The notes under the pieces are model-generated. The model was not told where the DNA came from, searched no databases, and saw only the letters and a list, made by a program, of their open reading frames with translations. Positions 23,875-35,433 of a DNA stretch of 64,000 nucleotides are shown piece after piece (position 1 is the stretch's first letter; every line of letters starts with the position of its first letter). The translations under genes and the position numbers were made by a program. Source of the stretch: Prunus persica (taxonomy: Eukaryota; Streptophyta; Magnoliopsida; Rosales; Rosaceae); contig NC_034009.1 of assembly GCF_000346465.2 (NCBI RefSeq), positions 26,006,042-26,070,041 of the forward strand. Direction: 5' to 3'.

Positions 23875-25904
23875 GGTTGATTTTTGGCAGCTGTGTTTTC
23901 TTCTTCTTCTGCAGCTGCTGCTTACTTGGGGAAGGTCGCAAAACTGGCGATAGCATTGATGTTTTCAATGCACCCCAAATCCCTTTGTTTATTTTATTAG
24001 TTTTCTCAACGTTCAAAGCTTACCCTTTAAGCTGACAAAAATAGAAGCCGCTTTTAAAAATAAAAATAAAAATAAAGATGACTAGATATTTTAAAGACTG
24101 AAAAAAAGAGGGTGTCCTATATAACCATAAATTAAAAGAATTAAAAAGTGCAGTGGGATAATGTCTTGTTCTCTCTTTAAGCGGAGGATACCTGTAAATA
24201 AAGAGATGCATATTTTCTTTTTGAAAATAGGTGAATGAAAATTTAAAAACACTTTGTGCATGTGGTTTCTTAGTTAATGAGAATGACATCATATGTGAGT
24301 CAGTTAATGTAAGGAATCAAGATGAAAATCCTAGTCTCCACTCTCCCAAAAAATATTCTACATTTGTTTTCACTTTGAGGGGAGAAAGTCATTGTTTTTC
24401 CTCTCCTTTCTCCTTCTCCCTTTATTCATTCTTCTAATTTCTCTAATTTTCAAACACATAAGGTTTTCCCAAATTATCTTGATTTTGTAATGATTTCCCT
24501 CCATTTATTATAGGCGGATGCATCTCAACATCGGATCTCTACCTGCATTTCGGTGTCTGATTTCTACCACTATCTTTTTTGCAGTTTCTTTATGTTCGAA
24601 ATAACTCACAGAGACTCTTTGGGTTTTCTGTGTAGTTTCACTTCTCTTTTTGTGAGAGTTTTCCACCTCTCTTTTGTGAGAGTTTTATTTGTATTGTTAT
24701 GACTTGGTTTTTTCAAACTTTATCTAGTTTTGGTTATTATGAGTTTGCTACGTTAGTTGGAATACTATGCCAGAGTTTCTTTGCTCATGTGTGATTGTTA
24801 ATGAAGGAGTCCTAGATTGTTTTAATTTTGATGTTAGATCGCTACGTTATTGTAATGGCCCTTTGTGGTTTGTGGCTAGTGGCTTTTTTGGCTAAATTAT
24901 GAATGCAGTCCCAAAATTTCTCAACAAAAAAAATGTAAAGAATTAAGTAATTTTTGTACCAATGGGCCTAATAGGAACCTACTATCTATCCAAATCATAT
25001 ATCGATATTATCCTCGCCTTAATTACCTAGATAGGTCCAAAACGATTAGCTATCATTGAGTTTAGTCATCGCGTTCTTTGTTTTATATGTAGGTCCTTTG
25101 ACATATATTACTCTTTTTGTTGCGTCGGATTTCCCCTTTGAGGTAAATAAGGAAAACACATTGAAAATCTAAATTTAATGCATTATTTCCTTGTAATTGA
25201 ATTCCAGAATTTAAATTTTGAATTCTTTCCTTGATAATATTCCTAATATATGGATAAAATACAATTTAATCAATAAAAAGTAAAGACCCACATATTATAC
25301 CAATAGATCAGACAAGTACCCACATTAAATTATGTACTTAACATACATGTAATATAGTGTTATTATTAGCAACGAAAAATACTTAGTGATAAATCTTGTT
25401 ACCTATAAGTTAGGAACATAAATTAGAAGACTACCTATAAGTTAGATACAAAAATAGACGAAATAAAAGTGTATGTTACCTAAATAAAAAAAAAAGTACA
25501 TAAAATACTTTTACACATTGTCGAAAAAATGAAAAAACATATACATACCTATGCAATAGGCAATGGGCAATATGACATAAATGACTATTACCTGATTTAA
25601 GTCATAAAGGACAACATTGGAACAAAAAATAATTATAAGAATAAAATAATAAGAAGATTACATCATAAAATATTAAAAAAAGGAAATGTAATTTCATGTG
25701 GCACAAAAGTCAAAAGATTGAAATCAAAGTCACTAAATTCAAAAATTAAACCCAACTCTTTAATAGAAATTTTGATCTATATCAACTTATCTATATAATA
25801 TTTGGGTTTGGTTGTTTTGCTAAAAGCCCTTGTACCACGTTTCTCTCGACTCTGAATATGTAAATGAGTGCACATTGAACTAACTGCTTTTGCCAATTGG
25901 ATTA
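23875..25904. other. Intergenic, promoter side of TrpD2-like gene
   Basis: 23875-24010 is the probable 5' UTR and proximal promoter of the minus-strand TrpD2-like gene. A stretch at about 24230-24930 contains pyrimidine-rich tracts and repeats such as TTTTGTGAGAGTTTT, and may be old transposon sequence. The rest is AT-rich with no recognised gene. Confidence 0.45.
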
Positions 25905-26492
25905 GGGAAGTGTTAGCAACCTTCTCTCTAACATTCTCTTTTGGACTTTCTCCTTTTTTCTCATGACAAGTGTCACTTTCCTTAAACTAAAAACAATGTC
26001 ATTAATGCATCACACAAACTAGTTTTTGTTTTCCAAATTTATCCTTATTAAATGTATTAATTTTTTTTTTAATAACATGCTAATTTTTTTTTTTTTATAA
26101 CTTTCTTACCACCTTGTTAAAAATTAAATAAGAAAATAAAAACTAATATTTTTTTTAATTTTTAATTTTCCCAAAGAGAACGTGTGTTTTGTTAAAAACA
26201 GAATAAAGATGATAACAATGTCATCAAACAAACTTTATTTTTATTTTTTAAAAATATGACTTTTTTCTTATATTTTTAAAAATTTTTTTTTTTAACAATG
26301 TGCTAAAGAAATTATAACAAAATTTGAATAAATTGAAGGAAGTATAAAAGCCAATACATTTTAAAAGGTTAAACTTGGAGAACAAAAACTAAATTGTGTG
26401 ATGCATTAATGATATTGTTTTAAGTGTATGGAAAATGACACTTGTCATAAAGAGAAAAGAGAAAGTTAGAGAAAAGTTGCTAGCATTCCCCG
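25905..26492. mobile_element. MITE with long terminal inverted repeats
   Basis: The left end (GGGAAGTGTTAGCAACC) and the reverse complement of the right end (GGGGAATGCTAGCAACT) start an inverted repeat of roughly 140 bp per side. Both arms share TGACAAGTGTCA and TTAATGCATCACACAA. TTGGATTA flanks the element on both sides (25897-25904 and 26493-26500). The long termini and 8-9 bp duplication suggest a Mutator-type MITE. It ends about 150 bp upstream of the first PHS1 gene. Confidence 0.8.
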
Positions 26493-26648
26493 TTGGATTA
26501 AAAACCCTATTTCAAGCAACAAATTTACCCCACCTGATAATTAATTAATTAATTGATTATCACAGTGGACCATGGACAGTACACAAGCAAATACAGACCA
26601 GTGTGTGTCCATAAACAATACAAACAAATGGCGACCCAGTACGAACAA

Positions 26649-29189
26649 ATGGCAGGCACTCTTGCTTTCTTAACAAGGAAACGCAGAGAGAATAAGCCGG
26701 TGAAAATGGCTTTGAGCGACGCTAGAGAGCGGTGGGAGGTCCATTTCTCTCGCTTCTTCGGCTACCCTCCTATCAGCTCCACGTGTCCCGATCTCGTCCC
26801 TCTGCCTACCAAGGTCAGAAATCGACGGCCAGCTTGCAACTGGGTCTCCTCCTCCCTCCCAGCTCTTCTCCAGCTTGTTCACGACCACTCCATCTCCGAA
26901 GTCCTCCTCACTGTGTGCTTCAGTGGCAAGGTTCTGGTGAGTCCACCTTGTCTCTCTTATGCCTTCTCGTCTTGTTAATTTTCAGCTGTAGATTCCGTTT
27001 GGTTGCTGAGAAAACCAAGGAAAATCGGAGCTGGATAACTAGGAATTCAAATCCAAGTAACTCATGCTTGATTTTTTTCATTTTGATATCTAAAATGCTT
27101 GAACACAAGTTGTCCAAATAAAATGTACTAATTTTTATGATTGTTCCCAATCTAGATGCTAATATAACTTAAGAGGCCTTTTTCTGTGGCTCGCTCTCGC
27201 TCAATATGTTATTTCTTTTGTTCAGAGTGGCATATTTTATTTGATAAATCTTTGAGTGATTATGATTGAACATGTTTCAGGAGGAGCACTATGTTTCCAA
27301 GCTACAGTTTGTCTGGCCTCAGGTCTCATGCAACCCTGGATTTCCTGCCAGGGGTACTCGAGCCGTGTTTATCAGCTACAGAGATTGTGTGGGCGAGGCA
27401 AGCTGCTCAATGCTTTTTTTTGTGTGGAATTTATTCATATATAATAACTGAATTTCATGTGTGATGGGCATTCTCTCTTATTTGGGGCTAAAAACTCACA
27501 ATGTCTTGTTTCCAGGTCCAGAAATTTGCTTTGCGATTTTTGTCAGTCGATGAGGCACAGAGATTCATGAATTCCTTGAAGGTGAAGCCATTACTTCAAA
27601 TAGCGTACAGTGTGTTATTTGAATATAGATTTCATAAAGAAAAAAGGAAAAATGTACAATGTTCATTGCCATGCTACCATCACAGACGACTTAAGCCTTT
27701 GTCTTGCAATAGTGAGTGGTGTAAAGATTGGTTTGTTTTTCAGGAGATCTTCAACATAGGGAGAGATATTGAACCTCTCAATATTGACTTGGGATCTGAA
27801 ATTTCAGCAGAGTCTGAGTTCATGTCTTCTAATATACCCCTCAGCCGGTAAAAACAAAACTGGCTATCTCCTAAAATTCTTCATTATTCCCCTAGCAGGG
27901 GATATATGCTGCCAATAAACATGTTGAGGAGAATCTGTAATAGTGTTTTGCTGTGTTTTCAGGGTTTCCACAGACTTGAATATCATGCCTCCGTCTCAGA
28001 CTTGTACTACTCAAATATCACCAAGCTTAAATAATCAAGCTAAGCCATACTCGCGTACTCAGGAAGTGAAAAATATTCATAACTTCCAGAGAAACTTTCC
28101 AGCCTTTCCTCCAGGTTTCACCTCATTGCCGAGTGACTGTCACCCTGCTGTTGAACAAGGTAAATTATTTTATACATAGATTTATTTTCTGCCAGTTGAA
28201 CAAGATAGATTGTTTGCCTCAGCAGTAAACAGGAAAGTTTATTCTGATCCCATGTGAAGAACCATTTTTCATGATTGAATGATGTAGGGGAAGCAAAATC
28301 AACTGTATCAGAGGCAGTCAATCTCAACTCCCAAATCTTGCCTCCTAGTTTCACCTCATGGCTTAGCAACTCTCACCCTGTTGTAGAACAAGGTAGATTC
28401 GACGCCTTAGCAGTAAACACTTCTGATTCCATGTAACGAACCATTTTCCTTGATTGAATGATGTAGTGGCAGCACAATCAACTGTATCGCAGGAAGTCGT
28501 ATCACAAGAAGTCAATCTCATATCCCAACTTGCGGTATCTTTTCTTTTGCTTTTAACTTGTTGGTGTTAGAGAATGTTCTTGGTCAGTATAATAATGTAA
28601 TGTTTATTGCAATGCCTTTGTAAACAGACTATTTGCATGTAAGAGTATTTGATGTTTTGCAAAACTACTGATGTATTAACATACAAGTTTGTTATGTTGC
28701 AGAGATATGGGAGAGATGCTTCCTTCCAAGGTAGGTTCTATTTTTACTTCTTTTTTCCTGATCAATCCTTTTAAGGTAAGCTATGTTCTGCAAATTAAAA
28801 CTTGTTGCACACTTGTTATGCCTGATGTGCCATATCTGTCTTCATTACTTCTTCACTGGCAAACAACTTTGTTCATCGTGTTATTAAAAATACATATTCT
28901 GCTTTTTGTCACTTACGTCGGAGCTTGCTGGTTCCTACCTGTAGATTGTCACTTTAGTTTGATGTGTCTACATACACAATAACAATCTGAACACCACCAG
29001 ATTCAGAAGCTGCTAATATCTGATATTGATTAAGCACTACCATCTTTGGATAAAAAGTCTTTTCCATATATCTTATTACCTGAAATGCTAATTTGTTTCT
29101 GATTCTTTATTCCTGCCCTGTTATCTCCAGATATGTTGACTAAAATGGAGAGAGTTATCCATGAAATGGGGGGTGATTTGACACTGTAG
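26649..29189 (+). CDS. PHS1: POOR HOMOLOGOUS SYNAPSIS 1 homologue, copy a
   Basis: PHS1 is a plant meiosis protein needed for correct homologous pairing, linked in maize and Arabidopsis to nuclear entry of RAD50. Exons: 26649-26936, 27281-27397, 27516-27581, 27744-27847, 27963-28159, 28288-28392, 28467-28534, 28703-28730 and 29131-29189, total 1032 nt, 343 residues, in frame. Visible conserved parts are RWEVHFSRFFGYPP, STCPDLVPL, FPARGTRAVFISYRDC, a short LRFLSVDEAQRFMNSLK helix and the C-terminal RYGRDASFQ plus DMLTKMERVI. The intron after 27397 starts with GC. Exon 6 looks like a duplicate of the end of exon 5 joined to the start of exon 7. I chose the ATG at 26649 because MAGTLA matches MARSLA in copy b; an in-frame ATG at 26553 also exists. 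Confidence 0.85.
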
Positions 29190-30281
29190 TTGTTCATGGC
29201 CATGTATCATCTAAATCAGTTAGCATTCTTCTCTGGTTCTTCCTGCCTTTGATCCCCATTTCTCTGATTTTCGAATGTATCGAACCGTACTCAAGTTTCT
29301 TATAATAGGGTTTTATAGCTAAGTGGAATCCTACAATAGCTCTGTCTCTGAAATTTTGTCTTTAAAGCTTTGTTATTTTATTGTTTCAATAATTAGCAAA
29401 CCTTTTGCAGGTCCTCCGGGATATTCTTTAACCATTTTTATTTTATCGCTTTTTTGTTTAATGATATGATTTGTATTCACTTTGTAATAGTTTTTTGCTT
29501 ATTGAATATCATATATGAGGTGGATTTGTGATGCTATTGTTTATTTGTCTTAATCTTAATCTTAAACTTCAATTTTTATTATTCATTATTTCTTTTGTTT
29601 AGTTAGTAATGCATCATGCTTGTACATGTCAAACAAATACCTTGGTAATAAAAGACTTATAACAACCACTCAAGGAGACTCAACTTCTCAACCACAAAAC
29701 ACCATCTGAATGCAATACTTACCCTCACAAATATGAATCAAATAGCGGAGTGAAGCAAATTTAAGGATCTAATTCAATCCGCCAAACTTATCCACATTGA
29801 TCAAATTTTAATTGGAGGGTATTAGATTGATTAATTTTGCTGGATTGGATGCGATTTTGAACAGTCAAAAAAAAATAAAAATAGCACAGTTTTACACGAG
29901 AATACTGTAAAGAATACATCATTCTTGTAATTATTTATAAAATTTTAAATTTATATTAGTTTTTTCAAACAGATTAAACATGCCACTGCAAAGTTGCAAC
30001 AAATTACAATGGGCGTCACCTGATTTGATGACTGGATCAAATACAGTTGAAAAAATAATAAGTTAATATTAAATGGAAAAATAGTTTCACCAAATGAGCA
30101 AGTGTGGTAACCAAGATTAACAAACTTCATTAGTCAAAAAACGCGCGGGACGTGACGACCCAGGTCTAGCATAGACCAATCACACAGCGACACGTGTCCG
30201 TTTGTTCATATAAATTCATGACAGCCTGAATTCGTACTTGATCTTTCTCCCCTCCAGTTCGAAATTTCGAATTTCGTTGCG
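29190..30281. other. Intergenic between PHS1 copies
   Basis: 3' UTR of copy a, then AT-rich DNA, then the copy b promoter. No other gene seen. Confidence 0.5.
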
Positions 30282-30341
30282 ATGGACCCAAACCAAGGCG
30301 GAGAGAAGAAACAGAGAAGAAAGAGAAAGAGCCTGAAAGAA

Positions 30342-33015
30342 ATGGCCCGCTCTCTGGCTGTGGTACCATGCGAAAGCGTACAGTCGGTTCAGACGAAGCC
30401 GACGACGGCGACTGTGAGCGCCGTTAGGGAGCAGTGGGAGGTCCACTTCGCTCTCTTCTTCCCTTATCCTCCTCCTCCGATCACCTCCACGTGTCCCGAT
30501 CTCGTACCTCTGGATCCCAAGTACAGAAGGCGACGGCCACTTGACCGCTGGATCTCTTCCTCCTCCTTAGCTCGGCTCCAACTTGCTCGCGATCACTCCA
30601 ACTCCGAAGTCGTCCTCACCGTCGGTTTCGCGGACAAGATTCTGGTGGGTCTACGCTGCCTCCTTTACCTTCTCGGCTTGTTGATTAGATTTGCTCTTTG
30701 AAATTTTCTTTCAACTGTTGATTTGCGTTTGGTTGCTGAGAAAACTAAGGGAAAGCGAACTAAACTAGTACGAATTGAAATTCTAGTATCTTTCGCGTGT
30801 CTACATATCACGTCGCCACTGTGACCAAACTGCGCTGAGAATTTATATGAACTTTTTTGGTGAAGAATTTATTTGAATTTGAATGGCGTGAGCAATGAAT
30901 GATATGGTGCAGAGAATGTGATATTGTCTTAAATGTTTAGATCCTTCTGGAAATATTCAATTTTCTATATTATTGCAAGTTTTTTTTCGTACAACTGTAC
31001 GGACATTGTGAGTTCATTGCGGCCTAGCTCTTTTACATTTCCTGGTGATTGGAAGCATTATTTAACGATCTGAATAATCACAATTTGACATTGAAGTAAG
31101 GCAGAAAAAACTATGATAATCGCGATTCTGGAAGACAGAAAAGTTAGAGGAAGTTTGTGATTTGTTAATTAAATAGCATGCTGTTGTTTAGCGCATTACT
31201 GAACGTTGGATTGTTTGTACAGTAATTTCAATTTTCCAATTTGTTCAGTGCGATAGAAGGTTGTGTAGTTATTTTTACAAGTAACAACTCCTTGAATTGT
31301 TATAATTTGTTATGATTCAGGAGGAGCACTATGTTTCCAAGCTACATTTTATCTGGCCTCAGGTTTCATGCATGTCTGGATTTCCTGCCAGGGGTACCAG
31401 AGCCATCTTTGTCAGCTACAGAGATTGTTCGGAAGAGGCAAGCTGCTCACTCTTTGTTTTAAATATAAATGCGTTTAAATTTCAGTTTTGTGTCTGATAC
31501 GCTGTATCTGTTATTTTTAGGCTACATGGGACAAAATAATTCGAAACTCACAGTGTCCTTGTGTTACATCTTCTTTGCAGATCCAGAAATTTGGTTTTCG
31601 ATTTTTGTCTCTCCAGGAGGCAGAGAAATTCATGAATGCTTTGAAGGTGAAGCCATTACTGTCAGAAGTTTAAAGTGTGTTATTGTAATATCGATTTCAT
31701 AAAGAAAAAAGGGAACACATATTATGCTCATTGTCATGCTACTGTGGAGAAGAGCTTTTTCATTTATCCTGCAATGTTGGTGTTATATGCTTGGCCCATT
31801 TTTCAGGGTATCTGCAAGGAAGGGATGGATACTGAACCTGTTAATACTGACGTTGGATCTGAAATTTCATCACAGTCTGAGCTCACGTCCTCTAATAGAC
31901 CCCTCAACCCGTAAAATCAAAACTACAATCTCCTAAAATACTTCATTTTCCCCTTAGTAGATATATTTTTTCCATAAACAAGTCGAAGAGAAGTGGTGAT
32001 AGTGTTTTTCTGTGTTTTCAGGGCTTGCAAGGACTTGACTACCATGACTCCTGTTCAGACTTATACGCCTAAAATATCACCCAGCTTGTTGAATAATGAA
32101 GCTGAGCAATACTCATGCACTCAAGAATTCACGCCTATTGATAACTTCCAGAGCAACTTTGCAGCCTTGCCTCCAAGTTTCACCTCATTTCTAAGCAACT
32201 GTGGCCCTGTTGTTGAACAAGGTAGCTTTTATTATTATTATTAAAATTTCTTTTTGGGGATAATTGGCCCAGGTAGATTGGTTGCCTTGAAAGTAAACAG
32301 GAAAACTTTTTCTGATTGCGTTTGATGACTGATTAACCATTTTCCTTGATTGAATGATGTAGTGGCAACACAACCAACTGGATCCCAGGAAGTCGATCTC
32401 AAATCCCAAATCGCGGTAGTTTTCTTAACGCTTTAATTTGATGGTCTTAAAGAAAGTTATTAGTCAGCATAATGTGCAATGGTTATGTTGTGCCTATTAA
32501 TGCATGGATTTATTGCGATGCTATTTCTGTCAACAGTGTATTTGCGTACAAGAGTTATTGATGTGTTCTACAGAAGTATTGCGAATGTATTAACATAAAT
32601 GTTTTTTGTGTTGCAGAGATATATGGAAGATGCTTCCTTCCAAGGTAGGTTTTAGTTTTATATAAATAATATTTTTTCTGATGAATCCTTTTAAGCTAAG
32701 TAATGTTCTGCAAATGAAACATGTTGTTGCAAGCTTGTTATGCCTGATGCCATATCTGTCTTTGTTCCTTGCTCATGGCAAACGACTTTGTTCATCACAT
32801 GTAGATAATAACTTAAGTTTGATGTCTGTGCTAAACATTTGAGCACCGTCACATTCAGAAGCACTATCATCTCTGGACAAAGTTGCTTGGTATATTCCTT
32901 TTACTTGAAATGTTAATTTGTTTCTAGTTTCTTTCTTTCTTCCCTGTTATTTGCAGATATGTTGTTTCAAGTGGAGAAAGTTATCAGTGAAATAGGAGGC
33001 GATTCGATGCTGTGA
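30342..33015 (+). CDS. PHS1: POOR HOMOLOGOUS SYNAPSIS 1 homologue, copy b
   Basis: Tandem sister of the gene at 26649. Exons: 30342-30644, 31321-31437, 31581-31646, 31807-31910, 32022-32221, 32363-32415, 32617-32644 and 32957-33015, total 930 nt, 309 residues, in frame. It has the same exon sizes as copy a for exons 2, 3, 4 and the last two, and the same GC-AG intron after 31437, but no internal exon duplication. Conserved blocks are REQWEVHFALFFPYPP, STCPDLVPLDPK, FPARGTRAIFVSYRDC and RYMEDASFQDML. An in-frame ATG at 30282 would add 20 mostly basic residues. Both copies lie on the same strand, so unequal exchange is the simple explanation. Confidence 0.87.
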
Positions 33016-33440
33016 TTGTTCATGGCCCTGCATTAGCGTTTCCTCTTCGGTTGCCCAGCCAGGAGGTGGGATTTTGTCACCTACAGCCCAAAACATGTTC
33101 TTATTCAAATGATATCGTGGCAATAACTCTGTTTCTTTTTCTTTAATGCAAATCTTTTGCATGTCTTCTGCTATACACTCTAATATTTTCAGTTAAATTT
33201 ATTAGTTTTTTTTATTCTATTTTTGTTTGACCAGTAGTGGATGTATATGTTAGACAAATTAATACAGATTAGTCTAAGGGTTTACATTAATTATATTGTT
33301 ATTGTGTCTTGGCTATTTATGATCCAGAATTAAAACCAATCAAAAATCATTTGACATTTATAATAATTGGTGTAAACTTGCAACAAGCTTCGTCCTCCAG
33401 GCCAAGCCACAATTGATGACAAAAGAGATTTCCTAGGTAG
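33016..33440. other. Convergent 3' flanks of PHS1b and peroxidase 1
   Basis: 425 bp between two genes that converge here. It should hold both 3' UTRs. No separate feature recognised. Confidence 0.5.
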
Positions 33441-34556
33441 CTATAGTGGGTTAAAGGCCCGGCAGTTTTTCCTTATCTCTCCATTCTCTCCAGTGAGAAC
33501 ATTGATTCTCCCCATCTTAATCATGGCCCTAACAAATCTTTGAGTCCAAGAATCAGCACTAGCAGCCATGCTTATCACCATAGCTTTGGTGCGAGGATCA
33601 GTAACCAGAGCCTGATCCGATTGAAGCAAGGCTTTCCCTTGCATCAGGTTCGCATAGTATTGGTTGTCCAGGACGAGTGGTGTTATGGGATCGAAGTCAA
33701 CAACCCTGTTTTTGGCCTCGGCTTCAGGCAATGTGTTGGGTGCAGGGCACTGTTGAGACAGATTAGCAGCATAGAACCGGTCCAGGGCAGGGTCTTGGGC
33801 TTGAGTTTGGTCGTAATTGTACAGCCTGTAATCAAAGAAGCTGCAGTGGACAGCGCCAATGGAGTGTGCACCAGACAAGACAACAATTTCGTCAGAAGTC
33901 ATGCCTCTTCTGCTGAAGTACTCTATGATCTCGTTGAGAGGTGTCGCAGGAGCAGGAAGGGTGACGTCAGTAGCGCGGGAAGTACGGCTGTCGCGACGGC
34001 CTGCGGGGACTTTGTGACGTGGTAGGCCGGCGAGAGCCACGGCTTCCCGAGCAGCAAATGCTAAAATGTCAGCGCAAGAGACGGTTTCTGGACACTCTGC
34101 CTCTAGCCTGGCCTTGATCTCATCAATGACTTCCAAACCTTTGATCCCAACATTGGCTGGTGATTGAATCTCAACAGGCTCATGAGAGGGCGTCGAATCC
34201 AACAGAATTGAGGCATCGCACCCCTGTACATACACACATTGTTTCGACAATCATGAATTAATTCTTACGTAAACAATTATGCTAGAAGCACCAACTCATA
34301 ACCGAATACTTACCTTGACAAAGCAATCATGGGAAAAGAGTCGAATAAAGGCAGCGGGGAGCTTTTGGTCTGCCTCCACAGCCTTGGACACAACGTCAGC
34401 CACAATTTGCTCCGCATTGGGACATCTGATTCCATAAAATCCAACATGCAAGCCGTTGCCTTGGCCTTTCTCAGCTGCCTCCGAACAAGGAATGATAAAG
34501 ATGGTGCAAAAAGTGAAGGTGAAGGTGAAGATTATTGTCGCCAGACTCATCTCCAT
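33441..34556 (-). CDS. Secreted class III peroxidase, copy 1
   Basis: Haem peroxidase of the plant secretory type, which oxidises phenolics with H2O2 in the cell wall or vacuole. Two exons (34556-34314 and 34223-33441), 341 residues. The intron follows FVK and precedes GCDAS, the classical first intron position of this family. A hydrophobic signal peptide covers about residues 1-28. The distal site reads RLFSHDCF, with Arg72, His76 and Asp77 present but Ser75 where Phe is usual. The proximal His is His201 in VVLSGAHSIG. GRRDSRTSR and SCADILAFAAREAV are also clear. It ends in KNCRAFNPL. The coding region looks intact. It converges on PHS1 copy b. Confidence 0.95.
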
Positions 34557-34650
34557 GTTAAAAGATTGGTGACTGTTTTTTTTTCACCAATACTTTTTTT
34601 CTCCTTCCTCCTTTTGCTACCGCCACAATTTGGACATGAGGTGGGGTTGC

Positions 34651-34658
34651 CTTATATA
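34651..34658 (-). promoter_or_regulatory. Likely TATA box of peroxidase 1
   Basis: TATATAAG on the minus strand, about 95 bp upstream of the peroxidase start codon at 34556, a usual plant TATA-to-ATG distance. Confidence 0.6.
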
Positions 34659-34919
34659 CCATGCACTAACCGCGTAGTTCTTTCCCTGGACTGGGTGATT
34701 TAGGTTTGATTATTTGTTATAGCCAGTGTTTGTCTCTCTTTCCCTCGCCGTTGGTCTTTTTTTTTTTTTTTTTTTTGGTGGTAAATACCACGAAGTTTCC
34801 CCACACTCAAAGGGTGGGATTAATCCTCGCGGTTGCTCTTTAAAATTGCAAGAGTCTAGAAATATTGGTTTTCTTTTTCTTTTCCTTTTTTCACAATTTG
34901 TTAGGGTGTTTGGTCAACC

Positions 34920-35050
34920 AACGGTCAATATATTGAGTTTTTATATAAAAAAAAAATAGCTAAAATTTAACCCCTATTTTCTTAAATGTCAATTTTTATA
35001 AAAACTTTCAAATATAGCAGAAAAGTTACATAAATAGACTTAAATACTCT
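34920..35050. repeat. Left arm of a distant inverted repeat
   Basis: The reverse complement of this stretch matches 40370-40495. The core TTTTTATAAAAATTGACATT is shared, as are AAGTCTATT and TCAATATATT, with gaps. The match appears to extend more weakly to about 35130. It could be a terminal repeat of a 5.5 kb element or one of two separate MITEs in opposite orientation. Confidence 0.6.
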
Positions 35051-35433
35051 TAAATCTAAAAATCACAAAAACCTTAAAAAGAAGCATTTAAAGAATACTC
35101 ATGATCTCTAGCGTATATTCCCAAAGTTCAATTTTTATTATGTATTGTTACGTTTTTTATTTGTTTTTTTATTATTTATAATTATTATAAAAAAGCGAGA
35201 TAGATTGATAACAAAACAAAATTGCAAAAGATCTTCCACTAAAACATCATTGAAAATGTGCTGCTGAGTTTTCTGGTCTTGGAACAAAAAAAAAAAGAGG
35301 CAAGACTTAACTAACTACTATTTGTTACAATAGCAATCTACAAACCATCATCCGTTAAAAAGCCGATCCATTTTCAACAAGATGTAGGACTGCTTGAATC
35401 ACACCCCTGGCATCCCCTTTTATCGCACCATTA

